From Nostoc sp. LEGE 06077 (GTDB lineage: Bacteria; Cyanobacteriota; Cyanobacteriia; Cyanobacteriales; Nostocaceae), in contig NZ_JADEWI010000007.1 in NCBI RefSeq assembly GCF_015207705.1, positions 1 through 64,000 on the forward strand: a stretch of 64,000 nt of DNA. The letters run 5' to 3'. Positions 18,046 through 26,557 of the stretch are shown one piece after another. The notes beneath the pieces were generated by a model. It worked only from the letters and a program-made list of their open reading frames with translations, ran no database searches and was not told where the DNA came from. Numbering within the stretch: position 1 is the stretch's first letter; every line of letters begins with the position of its first letter. A program made the translations under genes and the position numbers.

Positions 18046-19407
18046 ATGTCTTGGTCTTCTAGCCTATCCCAACTGCTGCAAGTTATCTCGGCACAATCTA
18101 GCAACTTATCGGCAACTGCTTTAACTCAAATTAGTAGTGGTATCCAAACAGATACGCGAATTATTCAGCCAAGAGAGGTATTTCTGGCTTTACGTGGGGA
18201 AAATTTTGATGGACATGATTTTATTCCCACAGCGATCGCTAAAGGTGCATTAGCCGCAATTGTGGATTTTGACTACGAAAATTCCGATTTCCCAGTGTTA
18301 CAGGTGAAAAACACCCTCGCAGCTTATCAACAAATTGGCAGATGGTGGCGCGATCGCTTTGATATCCCAGTGATTGGGGTAACGGGTTCTGTGGGCAAAA
18401 CTACAACCAAAGAATTAATCACGGCTGTTTTATCTACCCAAGGGAGAGTTCACAAGACTTACGGGAATTTCAATAATGAAATTGGTGTACCGAAAACTCT
18501 TTTGGAATTAGATCAAGCCCATAATTCTGCTGTGATTGAAATGGCAATGCGGGGTAGAGGACAAATTGCCGAACTAACACATATTGTCCGCCCAACTATT
18601 GGCGTAATTACTAACGTGGGGACGGCGCATATTGAGTTGTTAGGTTCAGAAATAGCGATCGCTGAGGCTAAATGTGAATTATTAGCCGAAATGCCCCAAG
18701 ATAATGTGGCAATTCTCAATTACGACAATCCTTTATTAATCGACACAGCGAAAAAAGTTTGGTCGGGTGAAATTTTAACCTATGGTTTATCTGGTGGTGA
18801 CATCTCAGGAAATTTAATTGATAGTGAAACTATAGAAGTTGCCGGACTGAAATTACCTTTGCCTTTAGTTGGTCGCCATAATGCCACAAATTTTTTAGCC
18901 GCTTTAGCTGTGGCCAAGGTATTGGGAATTGATTGGTCTACCTTAACTAATGGTGTGACAGTGGATATGCCGACTGGGCGATCGCAACGTTATGCTTTAC
19001 CCAATGATGTTGTATTCTTAGATGAAACATACAATGCTGCACCAGAAGCAATGTTAGCCGCTTTGCAATTATTAGCAGACACTCCCGGAAAGCGTAAAAT
19101 TGCCGTATTGGGAGCAATGAAAGAATTAGGAGAGCGATCGCCGCAATTACACCAAAAAGTTGGCGAAACTGTGCGTAACTTGAATTTGGACGGGTTGCTA
19201 GTTTTAGTAGATGGACAAGATGCCGAAGCGATCGCCAAAAGTGCTGAAGGAATACCTTCAGAATGCTTTGTTAGTCACGGTGATTTAGTCGCGCGACTCA
19301 AAACATTTATGCAAGCAGGCGATCGCATTTTATTTAAAGCAGCGCATTCTGTAGGTTTAGATCGCGTTGTTAATCAATTGCGAGCAGAATTTATAACAAA
19401 GTGCTGA
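18046..19407 (+). CDS. murF: UDP-N-acetylmuramoyl-tripeptide--D-alanyl-D-alanine ligase
   Basis: ATP-dependent ligase that adds D-Ala-D-Ala to UDP-MurNAc-tripeptide, the last cytoplasmic step of peptidoglycan precursor synthesis. The 453-residue protein has the Mur-ligase layout: an N-terminal substrate domain with 'SSGIQTDTRIIQPREVFLAL', a central ATPase domain with the P-loop 'GVTGSVGKTTTKEL' near residue 110, 'TYGNFNNEIGVP', 'EMAMRGRGQI' and 'NVGTAHIELLGS', and a C-terminal domain with 'DETYNAAPEAM' and 'LGAMKELGE'. All point to MurF rather than MurC/D/E. It stands alone, with HIP1 sites inside. Confidence 0.97.
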   Translation: MSWSSSLSQLLQVISAQSSNLSATALTQISSGIQTDTRIIQPREVFLALRGENFDGHDFIPTAIAKGALAAIVDFDYENSDFPVLQVKNTLAAYQQIGRWWRDRFDIPVIGVTGSVGKTTTKELITAVLSTQGRVHKTYGNFNNEIGVPKTLLELDQAHNSAVIEMAMRGRGQIAELTHIVRPTIGVITNVGTAHIELLGSEIAIAEAKCELLAEMPQDNVAILNYDNPLLIDTAKKVWSGEILTYGLSGGDISGNLIDSETIEVAGLKLPLPLVGRHNATNFLAALAVAKVLGIDWSTLTNGVTVDMPTGRSQRYALPNDVVFLDETYNAAPEAMLAALQLLADTPGKRKIAVLGAMKELGERSPQLHQKVGETVRNLNLDGLLVLVDGQDAEAIAKSAEGIPSECFVSHGDLVARLKTFMQAGDRILFKAAHSVGLDRVVNQLRAEFITKC

Positions 19408-19479
19408 GTAATAATACTAGTTTCTAATCCCTATATAGGACTCATATTTGATATTTGAAAAAACTCAGTACAGTTTCTA

Positions 19480-19507
19480 TTCCCTGTTCCCTGTTCCCTG
19501 TTCCCTA
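19480..19507 (+). repeat. Heptanucleotide STRR, four units of TTCCCTG
   Basis: Three exact units TTCCCTG and a fourth, TTCCCTA, at 7-bp spacing between the convergent murF and GGDEF/EAL genes. Heptamer repeats of this type are a mark of heterocyst-forming cyanobacteria. Confidence 0.9.
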
Positions 19508-19615
19508 CCTTCACGAGTAAGTTCAGAAATCAAATCAGATTGCTATAGCAATTCTAAATCATTTGTGAAATTCTCTTTCTTTGCGTCCTTTGCGGTTCGT
19601 TAAAAAGAATATTTT

Positions 19616-22378
19616 TCACAACTCGGATAGAATTGCCATATCATAATTTAGCTGAAATAAATCAAAAGGAGCCGGTCTAGCAACACCATAACCTTGGGCA
19701 TAATTTACCCCCAGAGTTTGGATTACTTTTAAAATGTCGTTGTTTTCGACAAACTCAGCAATAGTTTGAATTCCCATTACCTGACCAATTTTATTGATAG
19801 CATCTACCATTGCCAAATCAATTGGTTCTTCCACAATATGCCTTACAAAACTGCCATCAATTTTTAAATAATCGACTGGTAAATTTTTGAGATAAGCAAA
19901 AGAAGACATCCCACTGCCAAAATCATCTAAAGCAAAGCAACAACCAAAATCTTTTAGTGTGCGAATAAATACCGCCGCTTTACTTAAGTTTTTGATGGCG
20001 ACAGTTTCGGTAATTTCAAAGCAGATGGCGCCGGGGGGAATTTGGTGTAATGTAAACTGATCACAAACAAAATCAATAAATTGATCATCATTAATACTAG
20101 CGCCAGAAAGGTTGATGGTATATAAACAACCACGAGAGTATTCTAGTAATGGACAATAAAGTTGTTGAAAATCTACGTATTGTCTTAGATGTGTAAAAAA
20201 CGTGTTAATCACCCAACGGTCAATAGTTTGCATGAGATTGTAGCGTTCAGCAGCGGGAATAAATGCCATTGGTGAGACTAACTTACCAGTTTCATCAATC
20301 AAGCGTAAGAGGATTTCATAATGTTCTGTTAACGACTTGGGTTGAGTAACGGGAACGATGGACTGGTAATAGAGCCGAAAACGATTGTCTTCTAGTGCTT
20401 GGGTAATTCTTCCTACCCATTGCATTTCACCATGCTGCCTGGCTAACTCCAGATCATCCGCTTGATAAATATGTACACGATTACGCCCTTGATTTTTTGC
20501 TACATAACAAGCTGCATCAGCAGCACTTAAGGCACTATTCATATTTGGTGTATCGGCGTTGATAGCAACTAAGCCAATGCTGATGCTGAGATTGAAAACT
20601 TTATCCTGTTTCCAGACAAAGCGAAATTTTTGCGTGTTTTCTCGTAAGGTATTAGCAATAAATACTGCTGCTTCTAAAGAACAATTGTTGAAGATAATGC
20701 CAAATTCATCCCCACCTAAACGTGCAAGAGTATCATAGGAACGGATATGAGTTTGAAACAAATTAGCAATTTCACATAAGAGTTCGTCGCCAGCAACGTG
20801 ACCACAAGTATCATTGATAACTTTGAATTGATCTAAATCTAAATAACATAAGGCGTGTTGTTCTTCACCAGTCCCCGCGCTAGTCACAGCTTGGGTAAGG
20901 TGCTGTTCAAATTCGCGTCTGTTAACCAGTCCTGTCAAGCTATCATGCCTCGCCTGCCAGGATAATAAACGTGCCATGTTGCGGCTTTGAGTAACATCAT
21001 GAAACACAAGCACAACACCAACAATTTGCCCTTCTCTGGTAAGAATTGGCGCGGCAGAGTCTTCAATAGATAATTCTCTACCATTGCGAGTAATCAGCAC
21101 AGTATGATTGGCTAAACCAACAACCACGCCAGAATTCAACACCTGTTCTACTGGGTTTTCTACGGCTTCGCGGGTATTTTCATGAATAATCTGAAAAACT
21201 TCTGCCAAAGGCATACCCATTGCCTCGCTTAGACTCCAGCCAGTGAGTAACTCGGCAACTGGGTTAATATATTTAATCAAACCCGTGGCATCAGTTGTAA
21301 TTACTCCATCTCCAATTGATTGCAATGTAACTAAAGCTAGTTCTTTTTCTTGAAATAGAGCTTGTTCAATAGTTTGACGTTCAGCAATTTCACTTTGTAA
21401 CTGTTCCAGAGTTCTTAATAACTCATGTGTGCGGAAGATAACTCTTTCTTCGAGTTCTTCATTGGCTTTTTTTAGCGCTATTTGCGATCGCCTGCGCTGA
21501 TGATCAATCATATTCAGCGATCGGGCATTTCCCCAAATCAGTACTGCAAAAACAATAATATTCAAAACACTTAAAATAGACAGTCCAAATTCCGCAGTAT
21601 AAATATCCCTTCGATACCCAGACAGAACTAGCCAGCAGATGACTGGCGGAAACATAATTGCAGCAGGTAATAAACTCCTTGCCATTATCCCACCTGCATT
21701 TTTACTGCTGACTACAGCCATTAACCCACGGTTCGGACAAGCAAACAGAATGCCACAAATGAGTAAGATAAATGCAATTGCTGTATGTATTGCTATAGAT
21801 GTTAAGGAACCAAATTTATAGAAATAAGCATTACCATACACATAGCCTAATAGCCCCATGTCGGCGATAAAAAATGCCACTATTGCACATAACTGCGCTG
21901 CAATATGCTTGGGTTGTGCCAAATTTAACAGTAGTAGGCTTAGGCCTAGCAGCAAGAAAATAACGGCGCTATGAACAGCCATCCGACCAGGCGCTACATC
22001 ACCTAAAGGGTCGATGCTAGTCTTAAATAAAAGTTGATCAATCCCAAGGTCTACCTTGAAGGCATACTGAATCAATGTCAACAGCCCAATTACTAACACG
22101 AAGAAAGCGCAGAATTGAGCCACTCGACGTGTTATGTAAGTTGTCCATTGGAAAAGCCATAAAGATGTTCCTCCGAAAATTAAACAGATAGCGGTGTTGG
22201 CTTTCATTGCTATCCATCCCGGCACAATACTCTTAAGAACTGTAATGTCTTTGATCCACCCCACAATGACACAACAGCCAATTAAAATGACTGCAATACT
22301 AGTTTTTTGCGAACAAGATTGGAATACAGCGTTTAAAGTGGAAGATTGACCACGAGACTGAACATCATAGATAGTCAT
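19616..22378 (-). CDS. Membrane-bound GGDEF/EAL cyclic-di-GMP protein
   Basis: Likely makes and/or breaks down cyclic-di-GMP. The 920 residues start with about eight hydrophobic segments (residues about 28-295, a MASE-like sensor region), then a coiled segment, a PAS domain (about 345-460), GGDEF and EAL. The GGDEF site is intact ('RLGGDEFGII', near 556). In the EAL domain the signature reads 'YEILLRL' with the metal-binding Glu kept, and 'ICFEITETVAI', 'DDFGSGMSSFAYLKNLPVDYLKID' core residues and 'AEFVEN' are present. Both domains may therefore be active; which dominates cannot be told. The signal sensed at the membrane is unknown. Confidence 0.93.
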   Translation of the reverse strand: MTIYDVQSRGQSSTLNAVFQSCSQKTSIAVILIGCCVIVGWIKDITVLKSIVPGWIAMKANTAICLIFGGTSLWLFQWTTYITRRVAQFCAFFVLVIGLLTLIQYAFKVDLGIDQLLFKTSIDPLGDVAPGRMAVHSAVIFLLLGLSLLLLNLAQPKHIAAQLCAIVAFFIADMGLLGYVYGNAYFYKFGSLTSIAIHTAIAFILLICGILFACPNRGLMAVVSSKNAGGIMARSLLPAAIMFPPVICWLVLSGYRRDIYTAEFGLSILSVLNIIVFAVLIWGNARSLNMIDHQRRRSQIALKKANEELEERVIFRTHELLRTLEQLQSEIAERQTIEQALFQEKELALVTLQSIGDGVITTDATGLIKYINPVAELLTGWSLSEAMGMPLAEVFQIIHENTREAVENPVEQVLNSGVVVGLANHTVLITRNGRELSIEDSAAPILTREGQIVGVVLVFHDVTQSRNMARLLSWQARHDSLTGLVNRREFEQHLTQAVTSAGTGEEQHALCYLDLDQFKVINDTCGHVAGDELLCEIANLFQTHIRSYDTLARLGGDEFGIIFNNCSLEAAVFIANTLRENTQKFRFVWKQDKVFNLSISIGLVAINADTPNMNSALSAADAACYVAKNQGRNRVHIYQADDLELARQHGEMQWVGRITQALEDNRFRLYYQSIVPVTQPKSLTEHYEILLRLIDETGKLVSPMAFIPAAERYNLMQTIDRWVINTFFTHLRQYVDFQQLYCPLLEYSRGCLYTINLSGASINDDQFIDFVCDQFTLHQIPPGAICFEITETVAIKNLSKAAVFIRTLKDFGCCFALDDFGSGMSSFAYLKNLPVDYLKIDGSFVRHIVEEPIDLAMVDAINKIGQVMGIQTIAEFVENNDILKVIQTLGVNYAQGYGVARPAPFDLFQLNYDMAILSEL

Positions 22379-23243
22379 AGCTTGTCACTCATAACTAGCA
22401 AATATCATGCTATCTGCTGGTTTTACATAAAATTATATACATAAAAGTATAAAAATATTTAAGCTAATAGTAGCCTTCACTTAATAGAATTGGTGTTTTT
22501 TAGAACTCTATATTCTGGCAAGTACTACCTATACTGATATTTATTATCAGCTATTTGATGGTAATTCAAGTTAGGTAGGCAAGGCAGAAAAATCGATCAA
22601 AATGTTATTTTTACATTGTAACTATTGCTACCCTACGATTATTGTAAATGGTACAAAACAGGAGCATATCAAAGGGATAATTATACACTAACAATAAATA
22701 AAAAAAATACTCTTTCTACTATGACCATACACTCGCACATCTTTCTCCCCTTGTATTACTTATATAAGCAAAAAATATACCAAATAGCTTTTTCATACTT
22801 GCCAATTTAATTAGCAGAAACAAGATTTATAAATTATTTTTCGGACATAACTCATGTGAGATTTCGGAATTTATATCGAGTAATAATCAGAGTATTTTTG
22901 GCACAAAAAAAGTCCGCGTTAGCGGACTAAGGACATTGGATAAGGTTAGGTTATCACCAAGATCGCTTACTCTGTATGAGAGTAATATTTATTCTTATCT
23001 ACATCATCTGAAAAATCAAGTCTAAGGGGGCAAATGTTTAGACATAAGTCCTGATATTGTGTCTTTTGATAATTTGATATTGTTGATTATTCATCAATTA
23101 ACTCAATTTTGGCTGTTGATTTATCTAAATTGAATTTAGTAGTCAGTTGCCAGAATTATTCAATTAATTTTTGTCTGAATAGTGAATGAATAACTAGCTT
23201 TAATATCCCGTTAAATTGAAAATCTGGCGGTATACAATTAGTA
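22379..23243. other. Long intergenic region
   Basis: 865 bp, AT-rich, with no convincing protein gene (a 61-codon frame at 22625-22810 has no family likeness). It contains an intrinsic terminator at 22905-22928 that points leftward, about 315 bp past the TPR gene stop. The stretch 22930-23240 could be a long 3' UTR or an unrecognised minus-strand RNA. Confidence 0.45.
22905..22928 (-). terminator. Intrinsic terminator, minus strand
   Basis: Stem AGTCCGC/GCGGACT (22911-22917 and 22922-22928) with a 4-nt loop; on the minus strand the stem runs straight into a run of T (22905-22911). Strong canonical form. Confidence 0.85.
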
Positions 23244-24515
23244 TTATCTACCGCGATCGCGTTCTAAATCTTCAATTACTTTTTGCATATACCATTCATC
23301 TGGTCTTCCGGGATAATTATCTTGTTTTTGGTCAATTAATCGTTGAGCAATTTCCCAATAACCACCAACTAAGCGCAAAAGTTTTTGGCGTAATAAATTA
23401 TACTTTTGCTTTTTAGATTCAGGATAAGCTGTCTGAATTTTTTGCAGACTGTTTAAAACTTGTTGATAATTATCCCAATCTTCTTGTTCACAATAAATAC
23501 TAGCTGCACGTTGATAATCTTCTACAGCACTTTGCATTTCTTCGAGTAATGTATGAGCAATGCCACGATTGTAATAAGCTGAGGCATCATGAGGATTAAT
23601 TTGTAGGGCTTGAGTGTAATCTTGAATTGCACCTAGATAATTACCCGTTGCTCGATAGACATTGCCTCTGGCAACATATATCAAGGTATCTTGGGGTTGT
23701 ATTTTGAGTGCTTGGTTAAAATCGGCGATCGCACCTTGATGATCTCCCAACAAAGCACGGGCTTTACCTCGGTTGCGATAGACGATAGCATCTTGAAAGT
23801 TGAGTAACAGTGCTTGGTTAAAATCGGCGATCGCCTCGCGGTAATTCCCCATTTTGCAACGTACCACACCCCGACAGCAATAAGCTTGAGCATCTTGCGG
23901 ATCTGCTTGTAATACCCAGTTTAAATCTGCGATCGCCTCGCGTGTATCTCCCTTTTCGGCTTTGTCTAATAGTTGCGTAAAATAATCTTTAGTGGAGATG
24001 ATAGGTGTAGTTACCGAACTCTGCTCTTGTACGGCTGCTTTAGCTGGCGGTTGTAACTGTTTAATCTGTTCTAGACAGAGACGACAATTTTCTTTATCTT
24101 GTTGTTGTAAATATAATTCTGCGGCTTGTTTAAAACTGGCGATCGCATCTTGAATAAATCCTTGTTTGCGGCGCACTATTCCCCGCAAATTATAAGCTGC
24201 GGCATAATTACCACGCAGATTAATCGCCCGTTCTACATCATCTAACGCGCCAGGGAAATTTTTCAACGCTACTCGCGCCAATGCCCGACTATAATAAGCT
24301 TCGACGAATTTAGCATCAATTTTTAAGGCTTCGGTATAATCAGAAACTGCCGGGAGAAGCTGCCCTAAATCATAATATGCCAAACCTCTTTGCAGATAAG
24401 CCTCAGTATAGAATGGCATCAGCTGTATTACTTGGCTAAAATCTGCGATCGCCCCACTATAATCTTTTTGTTTGGCTTTTTCTAACCCCTGTAAGTAGAG
24501 TTCGTGATTACTCAT
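23244..24515 (-). CDS. TPR-repeat protein
   Basis: A protein-interaction scaffold of 423 residues with about eight to ten tetratricopeptide repeats in two blocks (about 1-130 and 190-340), separated by a less regular linker. Typical motifs are 'AYLQRGLAYYDLGQLLPAVS', 'AYNLRGIVRRKQG' and 'AYYNRGIAHTLLEEMQSAVE'. I choose the ATG at 24515 ('MSNHELYLQGLEKAKQKDY') because the TPRs begin there; the frame is open to 24644 but the extra residues look non-native. Repeats at DNA level carry HIP1 sites. Partner and process are unknown; no signal peptide or catalytic domain is visible. Confidence 0.88.
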   Translation of the reverse strand: MSNHELYLQGLEKAKQKDYSGAIADFSQVIQLMPFYTEAYLQRGLAYYDLGQLLPAVSDYTEALKIDAKFVEAYYSRALARVALKNFPGALDDVERAINLRGNYAAAYNLRGIVRRKQGFIQDAIASFKQAAELYLQQQDKENCRLCLEQIKQLQPPAKAAVQEQSSVTTPIISTKDYFTQLLDKAEKGDTREAIADLNWVLQADPQDAQAYCCRGVVRCKMGNYREAIADFNQALLLNFQDAIVYRNRGKARALLGDHQGAIADFNQALKIQPQDTLIYVARGNVYRATGNYLGAIQDYTQALQINPHDASAYYNRGIAHTLLEEMQSAVEDYQRAASIYCEQEDWDNYQQVLNSLQKIQTAYPESKKQKYNLLRQKLLRLVGGYWEIAQRLIDQKQDNYPGRPDEWYMQKVIEDLERDRGR

Positions 24516-24687
24516 AATTGCTAATTTATAGGTGTATGTTGCAATCTGCCCACCATAACTTCTATCTTGCACCATATTAAAAGCTGTGTTGCGGAATTTA
24601 ATCAAAGCGAAGTGCTGGTACAAAAGAAATGCAGCAGAAAACATCTCTGTCTGTCTGCTGCTATCAAGTATGCGGCTGGGTCACTTT

Positions 24688-25014
24688 TTACATCCGAGTC
24701 ATAACTGCTACTTTGGTTAACTTATCTTTTTCCAGTCCTTGTAGTTCATCAAGATGCAGCCAACCCTCTTTGATCAACCTAGCAAAGACAAAGATGAGAA
24801 CTGAATATCTGTATTCGTATTTACCATCTATTTCATGCCTTCTCGCGCTTAAGAAATCATGTAACTGCCACATTTCATCAGCCTGGGTCATTATACTGGA
24901 TCTTTGCTGAACTTCTTGGATCACAGCCTCAATTTCTCGCTGATATGCTTTTTCAAAAGCTTGTTTCGCTATTTCTTCCTCGGTCTTAGACCATTCAACT
25001 TCACTCACTTGCAT
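24688..25014 (-). CDS. frp: Fluorescence recovery protein
   Basis: FRP binds the red, active form of the orange carotenoid protein, helps it leave the phycobilisome and speeds its return to the orange form, so ending photoprotective quenching. The 108-residue, mostly helical protein has the family features 'AFEKAYQREIEAVI', 'MWQLHDFLSARRHEIDGKYE' and 'LIKEGWLHLDELQGL'. It lies directly downstream of ocp on the same strand, the usual gene order, with a terminator hairpin between them. Length matches the short FRP form. Confidence is high from sequence and context together. Confidence 0.95.
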   Translation of the reverse strand: MQVSEVEWSKTEEEIAKQAFEKAYQREIEAVIQEVQQRSSIMTQADEMWQLHDFLSARRHEIDGKYEYRYSVLIFVFARLIKEGWLHLDELQGLEKDKLTKVAVMTRM

Positions 25015-25068
25015 TCCGAACCTTAAAATTTATGCGTTTAATTGTTTTATCAATGGGTCATTTGCTGC

Positions 25069-25102
25069 AAAAAATAGGAGCGCCCTTGACTAGAGAGCGC
25101 TC
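25069..25102 (-). terminator. Intrinsic terminator between ocp and frp
   Basis: On the minus strand, GAGCGC and GCGCTC (25097-25102 and 25078-25083) form a stem, followed three bases later by six T (25069-25074). It would end most ocp transcripts before frp and keep FRP below OCP. Confidence 0.7.
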
Positions 25103-25142
25103 ACACCATCATTCAAGGTATAGCTATTAAAAAGTACTTCTT

Positions 25143-26102
25143 CTAGCGAACTAAATTTAATAGTTCTTTAGGAGATGCCAACAAATCAATTGCTACAAAG
25201 AAAATTTTGCCTTTAGGATTAATTAAAAATCGCCAAGCCATATTCATCCCAACACCAGCACCAAACCAAGGAGTTTGGACTTTACCTGTAACTTTGATTT
25301 GGGTGTAACCCTCTTCTGCTGGTTCAGCAACGCCTCTTTCTGGAAGCAAGCTGAGGTTTTGGCATTCTTCGTTGAAAAATCGCAGAATAGCATCTCTGCC
25401 AACGATTGGTCTTTGGAAAGGAGGTTGCAAAGCTGCATCAGGTGCGAACAAATCAATTAATGCCCCAAAATCATTGGCATTAAGGTTGTCCATATAACTC
25501 AGCACTGTTGCATTTGTCAGGCCTTCAATGGTGACTTGAGTGCGTTGCGACACATCTTTAGGCGCAACAACAGGTTCAGCGACTCTGGTATAGTCGCCCA
25601 ACTTGTTTGGATCAAATCCCATATCAACTACAGAATTGCGTAAGACGGTAATTTGTTGTCCCTGATCCAGTTCTCTAACTGCTTGCAGTACTGCCGAAGC
25701 ATTGGCGGAAAGTTGATAGCCAGCAGGAATTGGTGCAACAATACCTTGATCCATCCATACTCCAAGTTGATACCAGAAACCTAGTTTGATGTTTGCCGAC
25801 CAAGTAGCATAGGTACGACAAATAGGTGTATCAGCATTGTTGGCTAAATCGCACATAACCTGACTTTGCTCAGGAAAAGTCATTTTCCGAATTTGATCGA
25901 GAGTTCCTTCGGCAAACTGCATACGAGCAGCGCCTGGAGCCGCAATAGTAATTGTTTTACCCATTTCTAAATAAGCAAACCAAGTCCATGCCAGCTGATC
26001 TTCCGCACTGAGTTGCTTAAATCTCGCAATTGTGGCTGGTACTGCATCAGCAGATAGGGTTTCTGGAAAAATACCACGAGCCGAGTCAATTGTAATTGGC
26101 AT
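25143..26102 (-). CDS. ocp: Orange carotenoid protein (OCP1-type)
   Basis: Blue-light photoreceptor and quencher: light moves its ketocarotenoid into the N-terminal domain, which then binds the phycobilisome and dissipates energy as heat. The 319 residues begin 'MPITIDSARGIFP', the family start, which is why I place it at 26102 rather than at the upstream codon at 26141. The N-terminal helical domain contains 'WTWFAYLEMG' (Tyr44 equivalent), 'YATWSANIKLGFWYQLG' (Trp110 region) and 'VLRNSVVDMG' (Arg155 region). The C-terminal NTF2-like domain contains 'YMDNLNANDFGALIDLFAPDA' residues and 'PWFGAGVGMNMAWRFLINP'. The carotenoid-tunnel residues expected for a photoactive OCP appear present. Confidence 0.97.
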   Translation of the reverse strand: MPITIDSARGIFPETLSADAVPATIARFKQLSAEDQLAWTWFAYLEMGKTITIAAPGAARMQFAEGTLDQIRKMTFPEQSQVMCDLANNADTPICRTYATWSANIKLGFWYQLGVWMDQGIVAPIPAGYQLSANASAVLQAVRELDQGQQITVLRNSVVDMGFDPNKLGDYTRVAEPVVAPKDVSQRTQVTIEGLTNATVLSYMDNLNANDFGALIDLFAPDAALQPPFQRPIVGRDAILRFFNEECQNLSLLPERGVAEPAEEGYTQIKVTGKVQTPWFGAGVGMNMAWRFLINPKGKIFFVAIDLLASPKELLNLVR

Positions 26103-26557
26103 ATTTACACACCTAACCTTAATTGTATTTACAACTAGCAAAAGGACGCAGGCGAGAGCGTTTGAACGTTCAAGCTTTTGTGACCTGTTACAAAAATATC
26201 ACATAAGTTAATAAATATTCACAATTTTTAATGAGTATTGCAAAATACACCGCCAGCGTGGTTGCGACTTTGTACACACAAGTACTATCTGTAAGGGTTT
26301 CAAGGGTTACAGACTCTTAAAAGTGCTGATTAATATTTCTCTACTCAGCACCTATAGTCTACACACAAGTCAAGAATTTTCATGTTTAGGCACATCCCGC
26401 CTAGAACTAAAGTTCCAGGCTCATAGCATAAGTCCACTTAAGTGGACTGTAAGACATTTTTTGTTGAGTCATCTGGAGATAACTAGTGCTATGAGACTCA
26501 AAATTAATTCTGAGGCGGAACGACAGGAATCTTTGTGTGTACTCGGTAGGGAATATG
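26103..26557. other. Region upstream of ocp, with an 18-bp palindrome
   Basis: 455 bp with no gene. It should contain the ocp promoter. The perfect palindrome AGTCCACTTAAGTGGACT stands at 26431-26448, 109 bp beyond the stop of the neighbouring kinase and about 330 bp from the ocp start; it could be a dimeric-protein site. Confidence 0.5.

Noticed and set aside
24516-24644. N-terminal extension of the TPR protein
   Set aside because: The frame is open, but TPRs and typical sequence start at the ATG at 24515; the extension looks like translated leader.
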